12,594 nt of DNA, taken from Candidatus Cloacimonadota bacterium (GTDB taxonomy: Bacteria; Cloacimonadota; Cloacimonadia; Cloacimonadales; Cloacimonadaceae). The DNA lies in assembly GCA_016875595.1 (NCBI GenBank), contig VGPI01000039.1, positions 1 through 12,594 of the forward strand, read 5' to 3'. The first letter of the stretch is position 1; every line of letters starts with the position of its first letter. Of the stretch, positions 1 to 7,200 are shown in pieces. The notes beneath the pieces were generated by a model that ran no database searches, was not told the DNA's origin, and saw nothing but the letters and a program-made list of their open reading frames with translations. Made by a program: the position numbers and the translations under genes.

Positions 1-365
1 CCGGATTTGAGCGCCATGTCCATCACCTTGCTGATCTTGGCAGCGTGCATTTCGCCCAAGCTGCCACCCCGTGAAGTAAAATCCTGCGAAAAGGCAAAAA
101 CCGGCCTGCCATCGACCATGCCATGTCCGGTGACCACACCATCCGAGGGGATATCCAGCTTTTCCATGCCAAAATTGTCACAGCGGTGATGCACAAACAT
201 ATCGATCTCCCGGAATGTGCCGGGATCAAAGAGCAGATCCAGACGCTCACGCGCCGTCAACTTGCCGCTGGCATGCTGTTTCTCGATCGCCTTTTCCCCG
301 CCCATTTTGAGGGTTTGTGCCTCTTTTTCCTGCCATTTACGGATAGATTCCTTCGTTCCGATCAT
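1..365 (-). CDS. Acyl-CoA carboxyltransferase subunit (propionyl-CoA carboxylase beta / methylmalonyl-CoA decarboxylase alpha type), N-terminal part
   Basis: This reading frame is open to the left edge, so about 121 residues of a protein usually near 515 are present. The family transfers a carboxyl group between biotin and an acyl-CoA such as propionyl-CoA or methylmalonyl-CoA, in the cytoplasm or in a sodium-pumping membrane complex. Seen motifs are KLTARERLDLLFD (residues 35-47), DGVVTGHG (75-82), FSQDFT (92-97) and GGSLGEMHAAKI (100-111), which are hallmarks of the carboxyltransferase N-terminal domain. I chose the ATG at 365 because GGGAG lies 5 nt upstream; an in-frame ATG at 377 has no ribosome binding site. 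Biotin-carrier and other subunits, which would separate decarboxylase from carboxylase, lie outside the window. The family is certain; the exact enzyme (PccB-like or MmdA) is not. Confidence 0.93.
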   Translation of the reverse strand, partial: MIGTKESIRKWQEKEAQTLKMGGEKAIEKQHASGKLTARERLDLLFDPGTFREIDMFVHHRCDNFGMEKLDIPSDGVVTGHGMVDGRPVFAFSQDFTSRGGSLGEMHAAKISKVMDMALKS

Positions 366-385
366 GTTCACTCCCATCTTGGTTC

Positions 386-403
386 ATTGACTTGCAGGTC
401 AAT
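386..403. promoter_or_regulatory. Operator-like palindrome in the carboxyltransferase leader
   Basis: The 18 bases ATTGACTTGCAGGTCAAT form 6-bp perfect arms (386-391 and 398-403) around a TTGCAG core that is itself nearly symmetric. It lies between the proposed start of transcription and the ribosome binding site of the gene ending at the left edge. A dimeric repressor site or a small leader hairpin are both possible; no regulator gene is seen next to it. Confidence 0.4.
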
Positions 404-413
404 CACTTAATCA

Positions 414-441
414 TTTATATCTTTCTTTAACATCCGAGCAA
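414..441 (-). promoter_or_regulatory. Possible promoter of the carboxyltransferase gene
   Basis: On the minus strand TTGCTC (441-436) and TATAAA (419-414) are separated by 16 nt. The -10 is good and the -35 weak. Transcription would begin near 407, giving a leader of about 42 nt before the ATG at 365. This rests on consensus matching only. Confidence 0.35.
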
Positions 442-722
442 TATCGTCAAGGGAAATCTTTCCCTTTGTCACGACAAACTCTCAATTCCCGTATACTTCT
501 ACCTTTATGGGGCACTTTCACCGGGCGATCGCTCGGAATGTACCCGTGATCAGGATGGGCGAAAACCAAAGAAGTTTTGAGCCAGATGGGAAGCGGAGCC
601 AGGCGTTACCGACTGAATTCTGCGATTATTACTGCCCCTGCTCAGTTGGTTTGTTCTTGGGTTCAGGATGTTTACCGGGCAATCTTACAAGTGCTGATAA
701 GCGTTCCGTGTCTCCATTCTGA

Positions 723-1796
723 TCAGTGTCGGGACTCACTCACCAAGAACTTCCGGCCAGCCAGCCAAAGCATTGACACTCCTCCCAAAGCCAGACAGCT
801 ACTTAAAAGGAGAAACTGAGAAATGGGGATCAGTTCTATACCCAGGCTGTGTCTAACCAAGATGGACACGTACTTGAGCGGCAACAACGCTGAGAACGCT
901 TTCATATAGCCCGGCAACATAGCAATAGGAAAAAAGATTCCTGCCAGAAAGTGCATTATAAACATCAGTATCCCGGCAGTGGTGTTGGCGGTCTCTGGAT
1001 TTCTGAAGACCAGTAGCAGCAGCAACCCCAGTGCCATCATTCCCAGAGTGGAAGAGACCATGGTGATAAACAAGAGTGGCCAGTTGATATCGAATGAGGC
1101 GGCAAGACCCAGTACGCTTACTCCCAGGATCAACAGCAGCGATATGAAGCTGAGGATCATCCTGGAAAAAGTGAATCCCATTACAAATGACATCGGCCTC
1201 AAGGGAGCGATCTTGAGTTGATTCAGCGCGCCACTCTTGCTATAGCGTCCAAACATGGTGACCACAGACATCAATCCCACCGAAAGGATGCCAATAGCGA
1301 TGATTCCAGCAAGAATATAATCCCTGCCTGAAGCCATCACTTTCCCGGCACTTTCCTCCTGCCGGGAAATGGTAAACATGGGTTGCAACCGGCTGGCGTG
1401 TTTTTCCAGGCTCGCAGTAAGCGAGAGCTGGACCAGTTTCAGCTTGCTCAGGGTGATCAGATCACCTTCTTTGAAAAAAAACCGGGCAATTTGCCCATCA
1501 AAGCTCACTCCCAAATTTAGCTCTCCTCTCCGGATGGCATCTTTGAGGGCTTCGGGATCGTCATAGCGCCTGGGTTCCCAGGCTCCGCTTTGGCTGATCA
1601 CGGTTTCGATATCCGGACCTCTGCTCTGATAAAAACCAAGCCAGGTCTTGTGATAGTTTTCTGACTCCGGGTGCAGGCTGCCAAAGATAAACACAAATAG
1701 CAGCGGGAAAAAGAGGTTGAAGAAGATCTCTGCCTTGTTACGCAGGGATTCTCGGAAGCATGCCTGAACCAAAGAGACAAAGGGTGATTTATTCAT
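723..1796 (-). CDS. ABC-2 type exporter permease (distal subunit)
   Basis: This 357-residue membrane protein has the ABC-2 permease layout: one N-terminal membrane segment (about 24-41), a hydrophilic domain of about 120 residues probably outside the inner membrane, then five hydrophobic segments (about 160-182, 203-231, 239-264, 270-293, 325-346). The stretch with LNQLKIAPLRPMSF (191-204), before the third segment, resembles the conserved cytoplasmic part of NatB/DrrB/YhgE-like permeases. It is the last gene of a three-gene operon. Its ATG lies inside the end of the upstream permease (8-nt overlap) with GGTGATGGG just upstream, suggesting translational coupling. It probably pairs with that permease as a heterodimer driven by the ATPase at 2924-3841. 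The substrate cannot be told; drug, lipid and polymer exporters share this shape. Confidence 0.9.
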   Translation of the reverse strand: MNKSPFVSLVQACFRESLRNKAEIFFNLFFPLLFVFIFGSLHPESENYHKTWLGFYQSRGPDIETVISQSGAWEPRRYDDPEALKDAIRRGELNLGVSFDGQIARFFFKEGDLITLSKLKLVQLSLTASLEKHASRLQPMFTISRQEESAGKVMASGRDYILAGIIAIGILSVGLMSVVTMFGRYSKSGALNQLKIAPLRPMSFVMGFTFSRMILSFISLLLILGVSVLGLAASFDINWPLLFITMVSSTLGMMALGLLLLLVFRNPETANTTAGILMFIMHFLAGIFFPIAMLPGYMKAFSALLPLKYVSILVRHSLGIELIPISQFLLLSSCLALGGVSMLWLAGRKFLVSESRH

Positions 1797-2922
1797 TACC
1801 CATCACCTTACTAAAATTGCGCGAGAAAACGCTCATGGAGATGATGACCCAAGCCAGAGGCACCAGTATCAACCAGATTGTTGCCATATCCATGGTCTGG
1901 ATTCCCATTCCCCGGCGTAAAAGCTCCACCAGATAGGTGGTCGGTACCACATACACCAACCAGCGCAAGCTCCATGGCAAACCCATCACCGGAAAGAAAA
2001 AACCTCCCATGAACATCAGGACCTGATACAATGTCTGCCCTATAACCATCACGGAGGATTCCTTGCCAGCCACAGACGCAATCACCAAACCGATGGATAT
2101 CAGTGTGACCATGCCCAGGATCAGACTCAGGAAAAAACCCGGAGAAAAGATGCCTCCCCGCACGCCATAGATAAACCATGCCATGGCATAGAGCAGCACC
2201 AGTGGAATCAGCATCGTGATCAACAGCTTGGTCAGATGTGCACCGAAGTATTCAAGCGGACGCAGGGGAGTGGTAAAGATCTTACGGCTGATCCCCACGC
2301 TTCGGTAAAAGCCCAGGCTCAAGGGGCTGTTGAGCAATGCTACCGACAGCATCATCATCAATGCCACGGCTGGAAAGAGATAGTCCTTGTAAGCCACTTT
2401 CGGGCTGGAAGCGGAGACCGTCACTGCTTCCTCCGCCATTCCAATGTGCTGAAAGGCGGGGTTACGATGACGTTCTATCTCCAAATTGGTTTTTTCCAGT
2501 ACCAGTTCCAGGATGTTTGCCGCCACTTGTGAGGATTCCTTGCCACTGATTGAGTGTAAGCTGATGGGAATACCCCGGCTGCGCGTGATTTTTCCCACTG
2601 CCAGCACAGCCACCACGTCCTGTTTACCTGTTTTCAATGCCTCCAGCGCTTCTTCCGAACTGCCCAGAAAAGTGACTTTAAACGGGCCTTCTGCTCCACT
2701 CACGGCATCCAGGGTCTGGTTGAAAATTGCCGTTTCATCCGAGGCTGGGTTGGTATTCACTACCGCCAGATTAAATGACATACTTCTGGGTTTGCCATCA
2801 TTGCCCAAAACTGCGGAAAGAAAGACATATAAAAGCAAGGGAAATACAATGCTCCAGAACAAGACCTCAAACTCTCTGATCTCAGCCAGAAAGAAGCCCC
2901 GGGTGAACCGCCAAAACCGCAT
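1789..2922 (-). CDS. ABC-2 type exporter permease (proximal subunit)
   Basis: This 377-residue protein has a first membrane segment at about 20-40, a long extracytoplasmic domain (about 41-178) as in the ABC2_membrane_3/YhaP-like group, and five more hydrophobic segments (about 181-199, 230-252, 262-284, 291-313, 347-365). The part containing GISRKIFTTPLRP (210-222) matches the place of the short coupling stretch in its partner (KIAPLRP), so the two permeases are distant paralogues. The start follows the ATPase stop by one base, with GGGACTGAG upstream as the ribosome binding site. The C-terminal end overlaps the start of the next permease. It exports an unknown substrate across the inner membrane using the neighbouring ATPase. 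Confidence 0.9.
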   Translation of the reverse strand: MRFWRFTRGFFLAEIREFEVLFWSIVFPLLLYVFLSAVLGNDGKPRSMSFNLAVVNTNPASDETAIFNQTLDAVSGAEGPFKVTFLGSSEEALEALKTGKQDVVAVLAVGKITRSRGIPISLHSISGKESSQVAANILELVLEKTNLEIERHRNPAFQHIGMAEEAVTVSASSPKVAYKDYLFPAVALMMMLSVALLNSPLSLGFYRSVGISRKIFTTPLRPLEYFGAHLTKLLITMLIPLVLLYAMAWFIYGVRGGIFSPGFFLSLILGMVTLISIGLVIASVAGKESSVMVIGQTLYQVLMFMGGFFFPVMGLPWSLRWLVYVVPTTYLVELLRRGMGIQTMDMATIWLILVPLAWVIISMSVFSRNFSKVMGNE

Positions 2923-2923
2923 C

Positions 2924-3841
2924 TCAGTCCCTCAACTTTCGACCGGTGATGTGTAGAAACACGTCATCCAGATCAGGGCGGCGTATCCTGATGTCATCAA
3001 TCTGGAAATGCTGCTCACGGGACAGCTCAAACAATGCGCCCAGATCACGGGTGACATCATCGGAGCTGAAACTGAATCCATCCCCTTCCTTATACTCAAT
3101 CCCATTCAGTCCTGGCAGTTGCTCAGGTTGCATCTGCCTTCCCGAAGCCCGGAAACTGATGTAGTTTTCTGCCCCGATGGAAGACACCAGATCATCCAAA
3201 CTTCCGGAAGCCACGACCTTGCCGTGATCCATGATTATGATCCGGTCTGCCAGATACTCTGCTTCTTCCATATAGTGAGTGGTAAGAATGATTGTCTTGC
3301 CTTGTTTTTTCAAATTTAGCACTGTCGCCCAGTGAGATCGGCGGGCTTGAGGATCCAGACCGGCGGTCGGTTCGTCCAGAAAGATCAACCGGGGATCGTT
3401 TACCATGGCTACCGCCAAGGACAGGCGTTGAAGCTGCCCTCCGGAAAGATGCTTCACCAGTGTCTTTTCCTTTTCTTCCAGATTCATCATTATGATAAGA
3501 TCCCTCACTGGCAACCGATGGGAATAGAGGCCACGAAACAGCTCAAGCGTTTCACGTACACTTAAATAACGAAAAAAACTCGAATTCTGGAGTTGGACCC
3601 CGATGCGCTCCTTAACCTGAACCCGGGTTGGCTCCCAATTTTCTTCAAATAATCCCACGGTGCCGGAATCCGGTTTACGCAATCCCTCCAGCATCTCCAA
3701 AGTGGTGGTTTTTCCGGCTCCGTTGGGACCCAGGATCGACAACACCTCCCCTTCCCGCACTTCAAGGCTAACATCATCCACCGCTTTGGTGCTTCCGTAA
3801 TACTTCTTGAGATTGACCGCGTTTAAGATAGTTTTTGACAT
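2924..3841 (-). CDS. ABC exporter ATP-binding protein (DrrA/NodI/CcmA-like)
   Basis: This 305-residue cytoplasmic ATPase powers the two permeases downstream. Seen motifs are Walker A GPNGAGKT (38-45), the signature LSGGQLQR (132-139), Walker B LIFLDEP (152-158) and the switch histidine in LTTHYMEEAEYLADR (H189). All are intact, so it should be active. After about residue 215 comes a C-terminal extension ending in RRPDLDDVFLHITGR, typical of DrrA/NodI-type exporter ATPases. I chose the ATG at 3841 because AGGAGAG stands 6 nt upstream; an ATG 10 codons earlier (3871) lies upstream of that site and overlaps the proposed -10. It is the first gene of the operon. The family is certain, the substrate is unknown. 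Confidence 0.95.
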   Translation of the reverse strand: MSKTILNAVNLKKYYGSTKAVDDVSLEVREGEVLSILGPNGAGKTTTLEMLEGLRKPDSGTVGLFEENWEPTRVQVKERIGVQLQNSSFFRYLSVRETLELFRGLYSHRLPVRDLIIMMNLEEKEKTLVKHLSGGQLQRLSLAVAMVNDPRLIFLDEPTAGLDPQARRSHWATVLNLKKQGKTIILTTHYMEEAEYLADRIIIMDHGKVVASGSLDDLVSSIGAENYISFRASGRQMQPEQLPGLNGIEYKEGDGFSFSSDDVTRDLGALFELSREQHFQIDDIRIRRPDLDDVFLHITGRKLRD

Positions 3842-3866
3842 CGGTAACTCTCCTATTATTGGCACG

Positions 3867-3894
3867 ATCATTTAAGCGACAGGGATGGAGTCAA
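3867..3894 (-). promoter_or_regulatory. Probable promoter of the ABC exporter operon
   Basis: On the minus strand TTGACT (3894-3889) and AATGAT (3872-3867) are 16 nt apart, a strong -35 with a moderate -10. The leader to the ATG at 3841 would be about 20 nt and contains AGGAGAG. The 101-bp palindrome lies roughly 60 to 160 bp upstream. Confidence 0.45.
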
Positions 3895-3913
3895 GAGAAA
3901 TTGTCCCGAGCCA

Positions 3914-3954
3914 CATGCCCGGCATGCAGATCTCATATCTGACACAGGTCAGAT
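3914..3954. repeat. Two short palindromes beside the 101-bp palindrome
   Basis: CATGCC C GGCATG (3914-3926) has 6-bp perfect arms with a single central base. ATCTGAC ACAG GTCAGAT (3937-3954) has 7-bp perfect arms and a 4-nt loop. They stand directly between the ABC promoter and the large palindrome, so they could be operators or parts of the same repeat element. Confidence 0.6.
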
Positions 3955-3956
3955 CC

Positions 3957-4057
3957 TGCCTGCCCCCCTTAATCAAGCCATTATCCCCTCTTAATCAAGC
4001 GTTAATAATTAACGCTTGATTAAGAGGGGATAATGGCTTGATTAAGGGGGGCAGGCA
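3957..4057. repeat. Perfect 101-bp palindrome of four related 22-bp units
   Basis: Every base from 3957 to 4006 pairs with its mirror from 4057 to 4008, around the single base A at 4007. This gives 50-bp perfect arms; pairing breaks at 3956/4058. Each arm holds two related 22-bp units (3963-3984 and 3985-4006) with 18 of 22 bases the same. Each unit has a C-run, then TTAATCAAGC, then an AT-rich end. The core CTTAATCAAG, itself almost palindromic, therefore occurs four times with centres 22, 25 and 22 bp apart. The outer 6 bp are TGCCTG and CAGGCA. It is not a normal terminator: there is no U-tract and it follows a separate terminator. It could be a multi-site operator, a REP- or MITE-like repeat, or a cruciform-forming element. 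Confidence 0.9.
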
Positions 4058-4161
4058 AGGGATGTTATCTTAGTTATGTTGTTAAGCTATTAAGATGGAA
4101 GATGTTATGATACCAGATCAGAACCGTGATTCCCAAAACTCAATTATTCACTGATCTCAGC

Positions 4162-4202
4162 GTTAAACAAAGGGCAGCATGACCAGATCGGCCATGCTGC
4201 CC
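4162..4202 (-). terminator. Rho-independent terminator of the large secreted protein gene
   Basis: Read on the minus strand, GGGCAGCATG (4202-4193) and CATGCTGCCC (4181-4172) form a 10-bp GC-rich stem with an 11-nt loop. TTTGTTT (4171-4165) follows at once. It begins 22 nt past the stop of the gene ending at 4224. Confidence 0.88.
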
Positions 4203-4223
4203 GAGACAATTGTAGCGCAAGAG

Positions 4224-7200
4224 CTATTTCATCAGGATCATCTTTCGGGTGGAGCAATATTTACCTGCGGTCATCCGGCAATAATAGATCCCGCTGCCCA
4301 GTGCCGTTCCTTGTTCATCCCTACCATCCCAGACGAGACGAAACATTCCGGTCTGTTCATGTTGACGGGTAAAATGGCGGATCAATTGACCACGGACGTT
4401 GAATATATCCAGATCAACCGAAGCCGGTTCGCTGATACAATAACTGATCGTCGTATTAGGATTGAAGGGATTGGGATAAGAGGAGAGCAATTGGGTGGTC
4501 AGCGGCAGGTCCGGCGTACCGGGGTCGCCATCGTTAAAATCGACATACACGGAGACAGGTCCGAAATGGTTGATAATGCCACCCATCTCCACACACTCCA
4601 GCCAGTAGTAATAGGTCTGGTGGTTTTCCAGATCGGGATCGGAATAAGCATAGCTATGCTCGATAGTGGTGTTGCATGCTGCAATCAATGGGGAGATCTG
4701 AACCGCCTCGGCAAGATTGGACGAAAGGGCTCGCAGGATATGGAAACCGCTGAGTTCGGATTCGGACTGGGTCGTCCAGTCAATCCGGACAAAAATACCT
4801 GAGGAGACAGCAACGGTGAAAGAAGACAGAACCACCGGCAGTGGTCTGTCCTCAGGAAAAACCGTCCAATCGGAAAAACCATCCGTAACAACAGTCACCC
4901 TCCTGGGGAAAAGCAGGGACACGTCTTGCGGATCACCCACCTGATACCAGTGACCCCCGGTCTTCCGGAAAACGACCGCCCGGTTCTCCGGACTCCAAAT
5001 GATACCATTGTCGGCGACCTCGTCCCACATTAAAACCAATCGAAACTGGTCATGGGGATTGCCGCTGAACGACCAAGTGCGTAATATACCGCTTGCGCCC
5101 TGATGCTGCTGGCTCTGTGGCTGTTGCCCGAAGGCAAAGTTGTCGATCTGCGTTCCTCCGATGATCACAAATCCGGCGGGTGTTCCATCCATTCCCTCCG
5201 AACCAATCTCTCTGGAGCCAGCACCGAACAGGTCCCCATTGCCTGATATAATGGCTCCCTCGCCAAGATACAGGTGGTAGGTGCTTAGGTCAAACACACC
5301 ACCGTGGTTGACGATCAACTCCTGGGATACATAAACGTCATTGGAGGCGGTGACTGTGGAAAAATCGCCGACATTGATAGATTGGATCTTACCCGCTTGG
5401 GCGGGTAGTTCGTACCCGGTCTGTGCCGTCTGCCAGTAATTGATCTGCAGACCGTCTCCCAAGGAGGGACTGCTGCTGAAAGCACCGGCAAACCGATTGA
5501 TCGTGGCTCCGTTGGCGATGGTCAGGTTACCGTTGGGATCAACCGCTCCTACTTGTAGATTGATAGTTGCCTGAACATTGAAATTGCCGATCATCCGGCA
5601 ACCACCGGTTAAAGATACGTTCAGGAATCCAATATTGCTCGCGGGGATATCCCATACCTGAGCGTTATCAGAATTCAAATACAGCCCGGAAAAAACGCTA
5701 CCGGTAATGGAGCCGCCTTCGTAGAGAAAATCACCTGTTACGGTTAATGAATGGTTGCCCAGATTAAGAGTACCATGTTCCAGACCGATCACACTGACAT
5801 TCATCGAGCCACTGAGATTGACGGTAATCGGGCAGTGTTGACCGTAGTAGGACAAAGTGACTGCCGGTATGGTGGCAGAAGTAACGGTTGGGTACAAAAC
5901 AAGCTCAGAGCTGTCGCCGCTGTAAAATCCGCCCCCGCTGGTCGAGATCTGTGTAGTTATCGTCAGCGAGTTGCTCCCAATGGCAAGATTGCCACCGTTG
6001 AGATTGAGCGTACCGACCTCGAGATACCCTGTTTGATAAGCTGTTCTGCCGGAGCGGTTCATGGTCAGCGTACCTACCGTCATGGGAGGCAGATCAGTGT
6101 TGACGTGACCTGCCTGGATCGAGAGGGTGGAGCTGCTTGTTGTCCCGAGCGTACCGGAAACCCTGCTTATCTGTCCATACAGGGTAAGAGTATAGATTCC
6201 GACGTTAAACGTGCCATTCTGCAGGTTCAGATTGGTCAAAGCCAGATTATCATGGAGAGTGGCGCCGTTGCTGCTGCTTAGTTGAAATGTATGCAGTTCC
6301 GTGATTTGTCCGGGCATGTTAAAGCTCAGGGCGGAGCCGGATACAATCAGGGTCGAGGCGGAAGTTGCCGATAGATTTGCCCCGCCTGCGAGTTCGTTGG
6401 TAATCTCCAATGATTTGGATCCAATGCTGAACGGGCCATTCACAATGTTCAAAAGCCCCGTCTTGACGCTGGTTCCAGAGATGGCACAGCCATTGAGGCG
6501 ATTCAGGATGATGTTGCTCACGTCAGTGGTCACCAGATTCAATTGCGTAGCAGAGCCAAGGATCTGGATGGTTCCGCCGGTTATCTGCGAGGAACCGCTC
6601 ATCGTGCTGTATAAATACAGGTTGTTTCCTGAGGTTATGGTTACCGGTTGGTTTACCGCCACGTTGCCGTTGGCAGTAATATTGCCGCTGACGGATAATG
6701 GCGCGCCGATGGTGAAAGTATTGGCGATGGTTGTGTTACCGCCGATGCTTTTCGTCCCCGCCCCGCTGAGCGTGAGGTGCTTGTAATCCGTTCTGGGCGT
6801 GACCGTTTGCGAGGAACCTGAGGTATATTCGATCGTACATCCGGCATACAGGGTAAGCGATGGAGAGTTATCAGTGGAAATCGCGGTGTTGGATGCTCCG
6901 GAAAAGCCCTGGGTACGCGCTGTGCGGAAATTGCCCCAGATCCCCATCGATACGCTTGCACCCAATGCCTTGACCTGATAGGTACCGGCATCCAGAGTCC
7001 CCCGCTCCCGAAATTGCATCCAGTCGTAGAAAATGAGATCGGAGAGCAGGGTGTAACTGGATCCGGTAGCAAACTCGATGGTATGACGGGCTTGCAGCCC
7101 GGTCAGAGTGCCGAACCGGACAGATTTGCCTGTTCCGGACAAGGTGATCGTCGGATAGCCGACTTGATTGCGATTGACGGCATGGTAAGTACCATAATTA

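Larger units (their letters stand above)
366..722. other. Gene-poor gap with possible remnant coding
   Basis: This 357-base stretch lies between the carboxyltransferase start and the stop of an ABC permease. Apart from the proposed promoter and leader palindrome I see no supported gene. On the minus strand a 52-codon frame without a good start (605-447) overlaps a short frame (484-407). The short one reads EFVVTKGKISLDDIARMLKK, then DIND and a stop, which looks protein-like. Joined by a frameshift they could be the decayed end of a small gene, but I recognise no family. Two plus-strand frames (507-722 and 577-819) overlap each other and have no ribosome binding site or recognisable domain. 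No terminator is visible after the permease stop. Confidence 0.4.
3842..4223. other. Palindrome-rich intergenic region
   Basis: This 382-base gap separates the start of the ABC operon from the stop of the large secreted protein, both on the minus strand. From left to right it holds the ABC promoter, two short palindromes, the 101-bp perfect palindrome, an AT-rich stretch (about 4061-4160) in which I see only a repeated GATGTTAT (4061 and 4101), and a Rho-independent terminator. I see no gene and no RNA gene here. Confidence 0.7.

Noticed and set aside
521..536. Near-palindrome around GCGATCGC
   Set aside because: It is short, has one mismatched pair, and nothing nearby gives it a role.
3957..4057. 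CRISPR array, G-quadruplex or simple terminator
   Set aside because: There are only two direct units per arm with no spacers, only two G-runs per strand arm far apart, and no U-tract after the hairpin.
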